Assembly: GCA_009693235.1 (NCBI GenBank)
Contig: SHXR01000045.1
Coordinates: 1-35,828 of the forward strand
Reading direction: 5' to 3'
DNA length: 35,828 nt
From: Betaproteobacteria bacterium
Lineage (GTDB): Bacteria; Pseudomonadota; Gammaproteobacteria; Burkholderiales; SG8-39
Part shown: positions 1 through 9,065 of the stretch, piece by piece
Position numbering within the stretch: the first letter of the stretch is position 1
Layout of the letters: every line of letters starts with the position of its first letter
Made by a program: the position numbers and the translations under genes
Notes under the pieces: model-generated
Database searches by the model: none
Told to the model about the DNA's origin: nothing
What the model saw: only the letters and a program-made list of their open reading frames with translations

Positions 1-159
1 GTGGCTTCGGAGCACGTCCCATATGAGTAGACTTCTTCATGGTGGTTGAGCTTTCTTCGGTTCAGGTTGAGGATGTCAAGAACCCGCATTCTGGGCCCTC
101 GATCGTTTCAACCACCAACTCAACCTTCAACTACGGGCGGGACATGCTCTCGCGAATTC

Positions 160-1736
160 CTATTGCTTTGAAATGTTCCAGTAAAAATTTCCCGGGCCGG
201 TCACCAGCCCCGTCACCCCTTTGCGCACCGCAGCAGGATTGATGTACTCACCCAGCGGCGCATGGGTGCCAATTTCGAAGGCGCGCGTCTGAATCTGTTC
301 GGCCATGTGTTTCTTATTCGGGGATCGACTTCACGCGCGAACTGATCGCGCAGCTTTTCGATTTGTTCATCGCACGACCATCCGAACCAGGCCTTGTCGC
401 AGGATGAATTGATCGCCGCATTGGTGAGCGGACTCCAGATATCGGGCGACACCCATGCGGTGAGAAACAGGTTCCATCCGCCTTGCGCCGGCGCCTCGCG
501 TTTGGCACGGCGCGATACCAGCGTATTCCAATCCATCGATTGCAGATCCACCTTGAAGCCTGCTTGCCGCAACTGCTGCGCAGCAACATCGGGTAGTTTG
601 CCGATCGAAGCGAGGTCGGTCGGCTTTATGATGACGATCGGTGTGCCGTCGTAGCCGGCCGCCTTCAGCAGTTCCTGCGATTTATTGAGGTTTGACTTTG
701 ATTGGATTTCGCTGCCCGTCGCGCTGCCATAGGGCGTGCCGCAAGTAAGCATCGATGCACACGGCTTGTAGTATTCCTTGATGCCAACCTGTGTACGGAG
801 GAAAGGTTCTTGCGTCATCGCCGCAAGGGCTGCCTGGCGGATCTTCGGATCATTGAACGGCGGATGCGGATGATTGAAGCGGGCCATGTATTGAAACCCG
901 AGGCTGTTCTGATTGACGATCTCGATGCCCGATTCCTTCCGCAACTGGCCATAGCTTTCGAAGGCGGGCCGCTCGATGATGTCGACTTCGCCTTTGATCA
1001 GCGCATTGATCTGCGTCTGCGGATCGCGGATGCCGACATGCCATTCAACGCGATCAACGAAGACCCGCTTGCCGCCCGCCGTGCCAGAAGGCGGTTCGTT
1101 GCGAGCAATGTACTTCGCATTCTTGGTATAGACGACGAGATTGCCCGGTTTCCAGTCGTCCTTCCGAAAGACATAGGGGCCACTACCGGTGTAGTCCTCT
1201 ATCTGCCTGTCGGCGGGTGTGTCGGCCACGCGCTTGGGCATGATGAAAGGCACGTTCGAGGAGGGCTTGCCGAGCGCCTCCAGCATGATGCCGCATGCTT
1301 CACGCAAGAAGATGCGGAAGGTCCTGGCGTCAGGCGTATCCATTCGCTGAATGAAAGAAAACAACTTCTGGCCCATCGTGTCGCGTTTGCCCCAACGCTC
1401 GAGCGAGGCGATTACATCTTCACCAGTGACCGGTTGGTCGTCATGAAACGCGAGGCCGTTTCGCAAGGTGAACGTCCAGAGCCGGTTGTCCGGACTCACC
1501 GTCCAGCGTTCCACCATCTGCGGTCGGATCTGGCTCTTCTCGTCGGTGCCGAAAAGCGTGTCGTAGATCATGTAGCCATGATTGCGGACCATGTACTGCG
1601 TGGTCCAGATCGGATCGAGGATCGCCAGATTCGAATGGGGGACGACCTTGAGCGTCTTCGCATCCCCTTGTGCGTGTGCGAATGTTCCAATCGCGACGAG
1701 CGCTAGCGTCGCCAGCCAAGCGAGCGTTGCATGCAT
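160..1736 (-). pseudogene. ABC transporter substrate-binding protein, family 5 (DppA/OppA-like), frameshifted near its C terminus
   Basis: Periplasmic binding component of a peptide/nickel-type ABC importer (SBP_bac_5). The start ATG at 1736 follows a GAGGAGG ribosome site. Residues 1-22 form a signal peptide ending AHA|Q, and the next ~480 residues read as a normal family-5 protein (LDPIWTTQYMVRNHGYMIYDTL, HDDQPVTGEDV). The uninterrupted frame runs on to 213 with a nonsense-looking tail. The expected tail (AEQIQTRAFEIGTHAPLGEY, later GLVTGPGNFYWN) is in another frame and stops at 160-162. The two join if one base is restored at about 316-323, beside a CCCC run on the coding strand. This is either a real inactivating deletion or a sequencing error; the rest is intact. 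No permease or ATPase genes of this family follow within the window. The amidase upstream on the same strand suggests import of an amide or peptide-like substrate, which is inference. Confidence 0.8.
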
Positions 1737-1752
1737 GGGGCTCCTCCTCTAA

Positions 1753-1841
1753 GTAACAATTGAACAAGGGGGCTCGCCCCCTCGTAGCTCCCCGAAAAAT
1801 TTGGTCACGCTGATTGCGCGAGATAGCTTATCAGCGCTTTC
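1753..1841 (+). repeat. MITE-like element, copy A
   Basis: This is one of three related ~90-bp sequences in the window (others at 25409 and 30325). It contains a G-run/C-run hairpin (AGGGGGC, TC loop, GCCCCCT) and a second stem starting ACGCTGAT. It is flanked on both sides by CTAA (1749-1752 and 1842-1845), which looks like a 4-bp target duplication. It is the most diverged copy: its left end reads GTAACAATTGAAC where the others have GGAATCACTGA, and it has lost one base in the right arm of the second stem. It sits between the amidase stop and the ribosome site of the binding-protein gene, so it would lie in their shared transcript. Confidence 0.75.
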
Positions 1842-1888
1842 CTAAGAAACGTTGCCAAAACAGTATAGCGAAGCCTGAACGAATGCCA

Positions 1889-3286
1889 TCAAGCAGGAAA
1901 CTCGCGCTGTGTCGGGCGCAGTTGTTCCAGCACCCGCGCCATGCGAAGAACACCTACGTCATCGAAGCGTCGTCCAATAATTTGCACACCGATCGGCAAA
2001 TGGTCGGCGCTGTAATGCCAGTTCAGCGAAGCGGCGGGTTGCTCCGACATGTTGTAGGGAACGGTGAACGCAATATGCGGCAGCGCGTTGTGCGGATCAT
2101 TGCCGGGGGCCGCAAACTCGGCTTCGTAGGGCAGGATGGGCGAGGTGGGCGAAATCACGAAATCGAATGGGGCTGTCGCCCGCACGGTCGCTTCCCGCAG
2201 GGCGAAGAGCGCATTGACGCTCCCCATCACATTGCGGCCACTAAATGCCTTGGCACGGTGGGTGCACCACTCGGTAATGAAGGGCAGGATCCGGCCGCGA
2301 CGCTCAGACGATAGTTGCGCGATTTCGTTGTAAGACCGTGCTTCGAAAAAACGGCAGACACCATCTTGCAGCTCGGGCGTCAGGAACGAAGGGATTTCCT
2401 CGACCACGCAGCCGAGCTTTTCCATTGCACGGGCGGCAGCTTGGGCCGCTTCTCGGACCGCCGGGTCGACGGGCAACCCACAGCGCATATCTGGCAGGAA
2501 GGCGATGCGCTGCGTACGGGCCCACATCTCAAGATTGCCCGCGAGCGCCGCGACATAGTCGATTGGCTGATACGCGATGCTCATGAAATCGCGTGCATCG
2601 GGTCTTGTGAGTTCATTCATCAGCAACGCGCTGTCGGTAACGGTGCGAGTCATGGGACCAGTGACGCGACCAAGGAATGGCGGATTGACCGGCACGCGAC
2701 CAAGCGTCGGTTTGAGGGCGAAGATGCCGCAGTGCGTGGCGGGCAATCGCACCGAGCCGCCAATGTCGGTGCCCAGATGTAGCGGACCGTATCCCGCGAC
2801 CGCCGCCGCCCCGGCACCGGAGCTCGATCCGGAGGTATTGCGATCCAGCCGCCACGGGTTGCGCGTAATGCCATGCATGCTGGAAAGCCCGGACGACAGC
2901 ATCCCGTAGTCGGACATCGTCGTTTTACCAAGCAGCACGCAGCCTGCTTCACGCACCCGCGTGGCCGGCGGCGCATCGGCAGCGGGCGCCGCTGCGCCTT
3001 CATTGGCTTTGGTGCCGATCGGTGCCGCGTCGCCCTTGGTATGGATGTTTTCCTTGATCGTAATCGGCACGCCATCCAACGCCGAAAGTGGGTGCTTGCC
3101 GCGCCACCGGGCTTCGCTGGCGCGGGCGTCGGCGCGGGCCTGGTCGCGATGCACGATGAACATCGCGTTGATTCTCGGCTCCCACGCTTCGATGCGCGCC
3201 AGCGCCGCTTCGGTTGCTTCGACCGGAGACAGTTCGCCGCGTGCAAAGGCGCGCGAGAGATCGGTGGCGGAGAGGTTGGCGGACAT
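1889..3286 (-). CDS. Amidase (amidase-signature family)
   Basis: Hydrolyses a carboxylic amide through the Ser-cisSer-Lys triad of the amidase-signature family. Visible residues are Lys78 in TIKEN, the Ser-rich glycine loop NTSGSSSGAG at 150-159 supplying the cis-Ser, and the nucleophile Ser178 in TDIGGSVR. The 465-residue length is normal for the family. I chose the ATG at 3286 because a GGAG lies five bases upstream; an adjacent ATG at 3289 would leave almost no spacing, and the longer upstream extension has no family similarity. The substrate cannot be read from sequence. It is transcribed divergently from the aminotransferase and is followed on the same strand by the binding-protein gene, so the locus may release and use amino acids or amines from amides (inference). 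Confidence 0.88.
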   Translation of the reverse strand: MSANLSATDLSRAFARGELSPVEATEAALARIEAWEPRINAMFIVHRDQARADARASEARWRGKHPLSALDGVPITIKENIHTKGDAAPIGTKANEGAAAPAADAPPATRVREAGCVLLGKTTMSDYGMLSSGLSSMHGITRNPWRLDRNTSGSSSGAGAAAVAGYGPLHLGTDIGGSVRLPATHCGIFALKPTLGRVPVNPPFLGRVTGPMTRTVTDSALLMNELTRPDARDFMSIAYQPIDYVAALAGNLEMWARTQRIAFLPDMRCGLPVDPAVREAAQAAARAMEKLGCVVEEIPSFLTPELQDGVCRFFEARSYNEIAQLSSERRGRILPFITEWCTHRAKAFSGRNVMGSVNALFALREATVRATAPFDFVISPTSPILPYEAEFAAPGNDPHNALPHIAFTVPYNMSEQPAASLNWHYSADHLPIGVQIIGRRFDDVGVLRMARVLEQLRPTQREFPA

Positions 3287-3323
3287 CATCACTCCAGTTC
3301 GCTCGGCAGGCGAGGGGCTCATC

Positions 3324-3340
3324 ATAACGTGAAGTGTTAT
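3324..3340. promoter_or_regulatory. Weak inverted repeat in divergent amidase/aminotransferase promoter region
   Basis: ATAAC and GTTAT arms are separated by seven bases in the 136-bp gap between two divergent genes. The position suits a shared operator, but the arms are only five bases and no regulator gene is adjacent. Treat as a candidate only. Confidence 0.2.
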
Positions 3341-3422
3341 TGACGCCGGGATGTTGACCTTCATGCGATCGATGCCCGGGGCAAGTATGATGAGGGTCCC
3401 GCAGTGACCACGAGGACTCGCC

Positions 3423-4742
3423 ATGGGCAAAATGGAATTGGATCTCAACGCGTACTGGGTCCCCTTTACGCCGAATCGCCAGTTCAAGAGTGCACCCCGC
3501 ATCGTGGTGAGCGCGAAGGACATGCACTACACCACGGATGACGGCCGCGAAATACTCGACGGGACGTCCGGGCTCTGGTGCGTGAGCGCCGGGCACCGCC
3601 GGCAGCCGATCATCGACGCGGTCAAGGCGCAGTTGGACGAGCTCGACTATGTCGCCGCGTTTCAGATGGCGCATCCCAAGGTTTTCATGGCGGCACAGCG
3701 GATCGCCGATCTTGCACCTGCCGGGCTCGACCATGTGTTTTTCACCAACTCGGGTTCCGAGGGTGTCGATACCGCGCTCAAGATCGCGCTCGCCTATTGG
3801 CGGGCCAAAGGGCAGGGCCATCGCACGGTGCTGGTCGGCCGGGAAAAGGGGTATCACGGCGTTGGCTTTGGCGGCATCTCGGTGGGTGGGATTCCTGCTA
3901 ATCGCAAAGTGTTCGGCAGCATGCTGCCCCGCGTCGATCATATGCGCCACACCTTCGTGGCCGAGCATCATGCGTTTGCGCGCGGCGAGCCGGCTTGGGG
4001 TGCGCATCTGGCCGATGAGCTGGACGAGCGGATCGTGCCGCTGCATGATGCCTCGAACATCGCGGCGGTCATCGTGGAGCCGGTGGCATGCTCCGGTGGC
4101 GTCATCATCCCGCCTGCGGGCTATCTCAAGCGCTTGCGCGAAATCTGTACCAAACACGGCATCCTCTTGATATTCGATGAGGTGATCACCGGCTTTGGGC
4201 GCTTGGGCAAGAATTTCGGCGCCGACTACTTTGGCGTGGTTCCCGACATGATCGTTTTTGCCAAGAACGTGACCAATGCGCAAGTGCCAATGGGCGGCGT
4301 GATCGTGAAGAAAGAGATTCACGATGCGATGATGAATGGTCCGGAGCATGTCATCGAGCTGTTCCATGGTTACACCTACTCAGGGCATCCGCTCGCCTCG
4401 GCGGCGGCGCTGGCGACCATGGATCTCTACCGCGATGAAGATCTGTTCAATCGCGTCGCGACGATGGCCCCTTACATTGAGAACGCGGTCCATTCAATGA
4501 AAGATTTGCCGGATGTGGTGAGCGTGCGCAACATCGGGCTCATCGGCGCGGTGGAACTCGCGCCGCGGGACGGCGTAGCGGGCAAACGTGGCTACGACAA
4601 CTTCATCGAATGCTTCAAGCAAGGGGTGCTGGTGCGAGCGAGCGGCGATGTTATGGTGTTCGCGCCGCCGTTCATCGCCGAGAAAAAGCACATCGATCGG
4701 ATGACCGAGACGCTTGCCGCATCGATCAGGAAAGTCGGTTGA
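3423..4742 (+). CDS. Class III aminotransferase, omega-amino acid:pyruvate type
   Basis: PLP-dependent transaminase moving the amino group of a beta- or omega-amino acid, such as beta-alanine, to pyruvate. At 439 residues it has the family's usual length. The Schiff-base lysine is Lys281 in FAKNVTNAQVPMGG. Asp252 in the IFDEVITGFGR motif binds the pyridine nitrogen, and NSGSEGVDTALK at 109-120 forms the phosphate site. The N terminus (LNAYWVPFTPNRQFK) matches omega-amino acid:pyruvate transaminases rather than acetylornithine enzymes. The start at 3423 has a GAGGA ribosome site. The ABC permease genes start 47 bases downstream, so one transcript probably links uptake and transamination. The exact substrate is not determinable. 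Confidence 0.88.
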   Translation: MGKMELDLNAYWVPFTPNRQFKSAPRIVVSAKDMHYTTDDGREILDGTSGLWCVSAGHRRQPIIDAVKAQLDELDYVAAFQMAHPKVFMAAQRIADLAPAGLDHVFFTNSGSEGVDTALKIALAYWRAKGQGHRTVLVGREKGYHGVGFGGISVGGIPANRKVFGSMLPRVDHMRHTFVAEHHAFARGEPAWGAHLADELDERIVPLHDASNIAAVIVEPVACSGGVIIPPAGYLKRLREICTKHGILLIFDEVITGFGRLGKNFGADYFGVVPDMIVFAKNVTNAQVPMGGVIVKKEIHDAMMNGPEHVIELFHGYTYSGHPLASAAALATMDLYRDEDLFNRVATMAPYIENAVHSMKDLPDVVSVRNIGLIGAVELAPRDGVAGKRGYDNFIECFKQGVLVRASGDVMVFAPPFIAEKKHIDRMTETLAASIRKVG

Positions 4743-4789
4743 CGGGCGTGTCTGGCCGGTAGAAGGATTGGCGGTCCGGGAGCTTTCCC

Positions 4790-5710
4790 ATGGCCTTGCA
4801 GATCCTTTTGAACGCTTTGGCGTTGGGCGCGGCGTATGCGCTGCTCGCGTTTGGTTTCGTCTTGATCGTCAATGCGACCAGCGCGGTGAACTTCGCCCAA
4901 GGCGACATGGTGATGGCCGGTGGTTATGTCGCGATCGCGGTTGCATCAATTGCCCCAATGCCGGGCATTGCATTGCTGCCGTTCGTGTTGGTGGCGATGA
5001 TCGTGGTAGGACTCCTGTCATCGCTCGTCGCCTACTTCCCGCTCAAGAGTCGCCCGCCGGTGTCGGTGTTCGTCTCGACGATCGCACTTGGCATCATTCT
5101 CCAAAATACCGTCAACGTGCTGGCGGGCGCCGCGCCGCGCGCGGCCCCAGCGCTGTTTGGCGACGGACAGTTGGCAATGGGCGGCGCAAGTATTGCGATC
5201 CAGTCCATTGCCGTCATTGGCGTTGCAGCCCTATTGATCGCTGGCCAATGGTGGCTCTTCGCGCGCACCGCAATTGGCCGTGCGTTGCGGGCCACTGCGC
5301 AGGACCGCGTCATGGCCGAAGCGCTTGGCATTCGCGCCAATCGCATGATTGCACTCACGTTCGGCTTGGCGGCGGCCCTGTCAGGGGCGGCCGGTCTCTT
5401 GCTTGCCAATACGTTTTTCGTGAGTCCGAGCGACGGCACCAACTACATCATCAAGGCCTACATCTCGGTCACCATCGGCGGATGGGGCAGCTTGACCGGC
5501 GCTGCATTGGGCGCATTGTTGGTTGCACTGTTCGAGGTGGCCTATCCGCAGATCCCGATTCTCATCGGCTTGACGGAATCGTCCACCGCGGTAACGCAAG
5601 TTGTCTTCTCGCAGACGACCGGCACCATTCTTCTCTATGTTGCGGTGCTTATCATTCTGTTCGTACGGCCCCAAGGGATCTTCGGTGAACTCGCACAACG
5701 CCGTGCTTGA
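4790..5710 (+). CDS. livH: Branched-chain amino acid-type ABC transporter permease LivH
   Basis: Inner-membrane permease of the HAAT (hydrophobic amino acid) importer family, 306 residues with about eight hydrophobic segments. Recognisable LivH features are the N-terminal GAAYALLAFGFVLI segment, NFAQGDMVMAGGY at 35-47, the cytoplasmic coupling motif around RATAQDRVMAEALGI and the closing FVRPQGIFGE. A GGGAG ribosome site precedes the ATG. It is followed 33 bases later by the LivM-LivG fusion. Members of this family also carry ureas, amides and aromatic acids, so the substrate is open; the neighbouring aminotransferase and amidase hint at an amino acid or amide. Confidence 0.9.
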   Translation: MALQILLNALALGAAYALLAFGFVLIVNATSAVNFAQGDMVMAGGYVAIAVASIAPMPGIALLPFVLVAMIVVGLLSSLVAYFPLKSRPPVSVFVSTIALGIILQNTVNVLAGAAPRAAPALFGDGQLAMGGASIAIQSIAVIGVAALLIAGQWWLFARTAIGRALRATAQDRVMAEALGIRANRMIALTFGLAAALSGAAGLLLANTFFVSPSDGTNYIIKAYISVTIGGWGSLTGAALGALLVALFEVAYPQIPILIGLTESSTAVTQVVFSQTTGTILLYVAVLIILFVRPQGIFGELAQRRA

Positions 5711-5743
5711 GAGCCACCTCCGCGCGGGCACCTCATTGCGACG

Positions 5744-7516
5744 ATGGCGCTGAAGCTCTCCGGCATGGGAGCGCTTGCCGCGCTTGCCATAGGGGGGCTG
5801 ATTGCTTGGCCATTCGTGTTCAGCTCTTCGTACGATTTGCGGGTCTTCACGCTCGCCGGCATTTTCGCAATCAACACCCTTGGCTACCAGTTCGTATTTG
5901 GTCATGCAGGCGCCCTTGCGCTGACGCAAGGCACGTTTTTCGGCTTGGGTGCTTACATCGCAGGACTCACCGCGCTGGAATTTGGTTGGACCTTTGCGGA
6001 GACGGTTCTACTTGCCGTCGCTGGTCCGGTCATGATGGCGGTAATCATCGCAGCGCCGGTGCTCCGACTGCAATCTCACTATTTCGCACTCGCCACGCTC
6101 GGGATTGGCCAAGTCGTGTTGCTCGTGGCGATTCAATGGGAGCCGCTCACCGGCGGTGCTAACGGCCGGCCAGGTGTCCCGGGAATCGAGCTATTTGGTG
6201 CGCCAGCGTTACGCGGAATATGGCTGGCTGCATTCGTGTGGGGAATCACGGCGATTGCTGCGCTGATTGCGTGGCAATCGATGCGGGGTCTCGTCGGACG
6301 CGCTTTTGCGGTGGCGCGGGAAAATGATCTTGCCGCGCTATCGATAGGCATCGACATCTGGCGCTTGCGCTGGATTGCTTTTCTCTGGTCAGCCGCCTAT
6401 GCCGGACTTGCCGGCGCCCTCTATGTCCGAACGGTGAAGGTGATCTCGCCGGAAGTCCTCGAATTTCACATCATGGTGGCGGTGCTCACGATGGCGGTGG
6501 TCGGTGGGCGGACGCATGTTGCCGGGGCAGTGATCGGTGCGTTTCTGCTGGTGCACTTGCCTGAGTGGTTTCGCGGGCTCGATCGCTACTATTTGATCGC
6601 CTATGGCGTAGTGTTGTTGATGGCCATTGTCGTGGCACCGAACGGATTGGTGGGGCTCGCACAAGATTGGATGGGGCGCCGGCGGCGCGCCAAGCCCCCC
6701 GCTATACCCGTTGTGACCCGTCGAACAACGCGGCGCACCGACGGTCGGGAACCCGCATCGCTGCAAATAGAAAATATTTCCATGGCATTTGGCGGCGTGC
6801 GTGCGCTAAATCAGGTGAGTCTCAGGATTCCGCCTGGCGAAATTTTTGGTTTGATCGGCCCCAATGGCTCGGGCAAGTCGACGCTGATCAATTGTGTCTC
6901 GGGCATTTACGCGCCACAAAACGGCCGCATCATGCTGGGTGACCGCGATCTCATGCGCGAGCGTCCGCACGCTATCGCAAAGCTTGGCGTCACGCGGACG
7001 TTTCAGAACCTCAATCTCATTGATCAGATGACGGTGCAGGACAATGTGGCAATCGCGCGCTTTGCCGCGACGAAGGCGCACTTTTTTCGTGATCTCTACG
7101 ATGTTCGCTCACGGCGACTCGGGCAGGCCCGGGACGAGGCGATGCAGGTGCTCGAGCGCAGCGGCATCGCGGCGTACGCGCAGGTGGAGTGTGGTGGGCT
7201 TTCCTATGGGACGAAGCGACGTGTGGAGATTGCCCGTGCTCTCGCGCTTGCGCCAAGCCTCATGCTGCTCGATGAGCCCGCCGCCGGATTGAGCAGTGCC
7301 GAACAACGGGAACTTGCCGACTGGTTGCAGGATATTCGTACTGATGGCATGACCCTGGTCATCGTTGAGCACAACATGGGATTCCTGATGCCCCTAGCGT
7401 CGCGCATGGCGTGTCTGGATCACGGCGTCGTCATTACCGAGGGAACGCCCGCTCAACTGCGCGCCCATCCGCAAGTAATCGCCGCGTACCTTGGCAATGA
7501 AGCGGTGATCGCATGA
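5744..7516 (+). CDS. LivM-LivG fusion: ABC permease plus ATP-binding protein
   Basis: A single 590-residue protein carries two importer parts. Residues 1-310 are a LivM-type permease with several membrane segments (GYQFVFGHAGALALTQGTFF at 47-66, ARENDLAALSIGID). An Arg-rich linker (about 311-335) leads to a LivG-type ATPase: Walker A GPNGSGKST at 372-380, signature LSYGTKRRVEIARAL from 486, Walker B LMLLDEP at 506-512 and H-loop VEHN. LivM-LivG fusions are known in proteobacteria. The stop overlaps the LivF start (ATGA), showing translational coupling. No strong ribosome site precedes the ATG at 5744, so the start could shift a few codons. Confidence 0.9.
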   Translation: MALKLSGMGALAALAIGGLIAWPFVFSSSYDLRVFTLAGIFAINTLGYQFVFGHAGALALTQGTFFGLGAYIAGLTALEFGWTFAETVLLAVAGPVMMAVIIAAPVLRLQSHYFALATLGIGQVVLLVAIQWEPLTGGANGRPGVPGIELFGAPALRGIWLAAFVWGITAIAALIAWQSMRGLVGRAFAVARENDLAALSIGIDIWRLRWIAFLWSAAYAGLAGALYVRTVKVISPEVLEFHIMVAVLTMAVVGGRTHVAGAVIGAFLLVHLPEWFRGLDRYYLIAYGVVLLMAIVVAPNGLVGLAQDWMGRRRRAKPPAIPVVTRRTTRRTDGREPASLQIENISMAFGGVRALNQVSLRIPPGEIFGLIGPNGSGKSTLINCVSGIYAPQNGRIMLGDRDLMRERPHAIAKLGVTRTFQNLNLIDQMTVQDNVAIARFAATKAHFFRDLYDVRSRRLGQARDEAMQVLERSGIAAYAQVECGGLSYGTKRRVEIARALALAPSLMLLDEPAAGLSSAEQRELADWLQDIRTDGMTLVIVEHNMGFLMPLASRMACLDHGVVITEGTPAQLRAHPQVIAAYLGNEAVIA

Positions 7517-8220
7517 CAGCCCTGCTCAATATTGAGGGGTTGTCGGCGCGCTACGGTGAGCGGATCATGCTGCATGACATCGCGCTCAGTGTCAAAGCCG
7601 GTGAGATCGTGGCAGTCCTTGGTGCCAATGGCGCGGGCAAGACGACGCTCCTCAATGCGATCATGGGTATCGGTGCAACCGTTACCGGCACGCTGCGTTT
7701 CGGATCGACTTCCCTGACCGATGTCTCGACCGCCGATCGCGCTCGGGCGGGACTTGGCTTCTCGCCGGAGGGGCGTCGCGTCTTTCCCGGCATGACGGTG
7801 CGGGAGAATTTGCTGGTGGCCAGTCGTGCGGACGCTGCAAAGACCAGCAGGCGTTTGCACGAGGTCCACGCGCTGTTCCCGGATCTTGCGGGCAAGCATG
7901 CCGCACTTGGTTGGCAACTTTCCGGTGGTCAGCAGCAGATGCTGGCAATTGGTCGCGCCATGATGACCGGGCCGCGGCTTCTCTTGCTCGATGAACCTTC
8001 CCTTGGGTTGTCGCCCCTGCTGGCGGGTGAGGTCATGGGGAAAATTGTCGCGTTGCAAAAGCTCGGCGTCGCGGTGCTCCTGGCTGAGCAGAATGTGGTC
8101 CGTGCGCTCGCCATCGCAGATCGGGGCTATGTGCTCGAGCTGGGACGCATCGTCACGGAGGGATCACCGGATATCTTGCGCGCGGATCGGCGTGTCAGGC
8201 AGGCGTTTCTTGGTGGTTGA
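7513..8220 (+). CDS. livF: Branched-chain amino acid-type ABC transporter ATPase LivF
   Basis: Second ATPase of the importer, 235 residues as usual for LivF. Walker A is GANGAGKTT starting at residue 37; the signature LSGGQQQMLAIGRAMM and Walker B LLLLDEPSLGLSP follow. The switch position reads AEQN, with Gln instead of His, which is typical of LivF. The ATG overlaps the stop of the preceding fusion gene by four bases. No family-matching periplasmic binding protein (LivJ/LivK type) follows; the next gene belongs to a molybdate transporter. The importer therefore needs a binding protein encoded elsewhere. Confidence 0.93.
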   Translation: MTALLNIEGLSARYGERIMLHDIALSVKAGEIVAVLGANGAGKTTLLNAIMGIGATVTGTLRFGSTSLTDVSTADRARAGLGFSPEGRRVFPGMTVRENLLVASRADAAKTSRRLHEVHALFPDLAGKHAALGWQLSGGQQQMLAIGRAMMTGPRLLLLDEPSLGLSPLLAGEVMGKIVALQKLGVAVLLAEQNVVRALAIADRGYVLELGRIVTEGSPDILRADRRVRQAFLGG

Positions 8221-8240
8221 GGTCCGCGCCATCTAAAACG

Positions 8241-8264
8241 CGATATAGTCAAAGAGCTATATCG
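8241..8264. promoter_or_regulatory. ModE-like operator upstream of modABC
   Basis: A perfect inverted repeat has CGATATAG and CTATATCG arms around an 8-base spacer, 24 bp in total. It ends 20 bp before the modA start. The arm sequence, spacing and location match the E. coli modA operator, which is bound by molybdate-loaded ModE as a repressor. No modE gene lies in the window, so assignment to ModE is inference from site and context. Confidence 0.65.
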
Positions 8265-8284
8265 ATCGTCGGCTAGAATCCCGC

Positions 8285-9063
8285 ATGAACCGGTTGACAT
8301 TCCTTGTTGTAGTTGCCGTTGCACTGCTCGGTGATGGCCTTGTGCAAAGCGGCTATGCACAAGGCAAGCCGCTTCGCATTGCCGCGGCGAGCGACCTGAA
8401 GTTTGCGTTGACGCCGCTTATTACGCGCTTCGAGAAGGAATCAGCGGCGTCGGTGGTGGTGACGTTCGGCGCCTCGGGTAACCTGGCACGGCAAATCCAG
8501 CAAGGCGCTCCGTTTGAAGCGTTCATGTCGGCGGATGAATCCCTCGTTCATCGGTTGGTCGAGTCGGGCCATGCGCGCGATGCGGGATTTATCTACGCAA
8601 TAGGGCGCTTGGCGGTTTATGTCTCGAATACCGCCAAACTGACGCCAGATGAGAATCTCGTTGGATTACGCAAGGAATGGCACACCGTGCAGAAGTTTGC
8701 GATTGCCAATCCCGAGCGCGCCCCTATGGGCGTGCGGCCCGCGAAGCGCTCGCGAGCCTTGGTCTGTGGGAACTCGTGAAACCGAAGATCGTCTATGGAG
8801 AGAATGTGACCCAGGCGGCGCAATTCGTGAGCACTGGCGCCGCGCAAGCAGGGTTAATTGCTCATTCATTGGCCATCGCGCCTGAGCTTTCCAGCGTCGG
8901 GCGATATGTGGTGTTGTCCGCTGTACTGCATCAACCGCTACGCCAACGCGCCGCGCTGATGAAGAATGCCGGGCCGCTTGCGTCTGACTTCCTCCGCTTT
9001 CTGCAACGACAGGATACGCGTGAGTCGCTGCGAGCCGCGGGCTTCTCAGTGGCGCCGGATTGA
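8285..9063 (+). pseudogene. modA: Molybdate ABC transporter binding protein ModA, frameshifted
   Basis: Periplasmic molybdate/tungstate-binding protein. The signal peptide (about 1-25, ending SGYA|Q) leads into LRIAAASDLKFAL, VVTFGASGNLARQI and GAPFEAFMSADES, all standard ModA ligand-loop sequences. The frame stays correct to FAIANPERAP, then runs out into unrelated residues and stops at 8779. The real continuation (YGRAAREALASLGLWELV ... VSTGAAQAGLIAHS) is in the next frame from 8725 to the stop at 9061-9063. Restoring one base in the CCCC run at 8721-8724 joins both halves into a normal ~259-residue ModA. This is a single-base deletion or a homopolymer sequencing error. modB starts three bases after the stop. 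Confidence 0.88.
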
Positions 9064-9065
9064 AG

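Noticed and set aside
1..159. Possible gene start on the minus strand (ATG at 40 reading MKKSTHMGRAPKP to the window edge; another ATG at 99).
   Set aside because: Only 13 to 33 codons are visible, there is no strong ribosome site and no family resemblance.
702..1706. Long plus-strand open frame of 334 codons.
   Set aside because: It is antisense to the clearly recognisable family-5 binding protein and has no similarity of its own.
3000..4367. 455-codon minus-strand frame across the aminotransferase and the amidase start.
   Set aside because: It is antisense to the aminotransferase; its composition (His/Arg rich) is that of a shadow frame in G+C-rich DNA.
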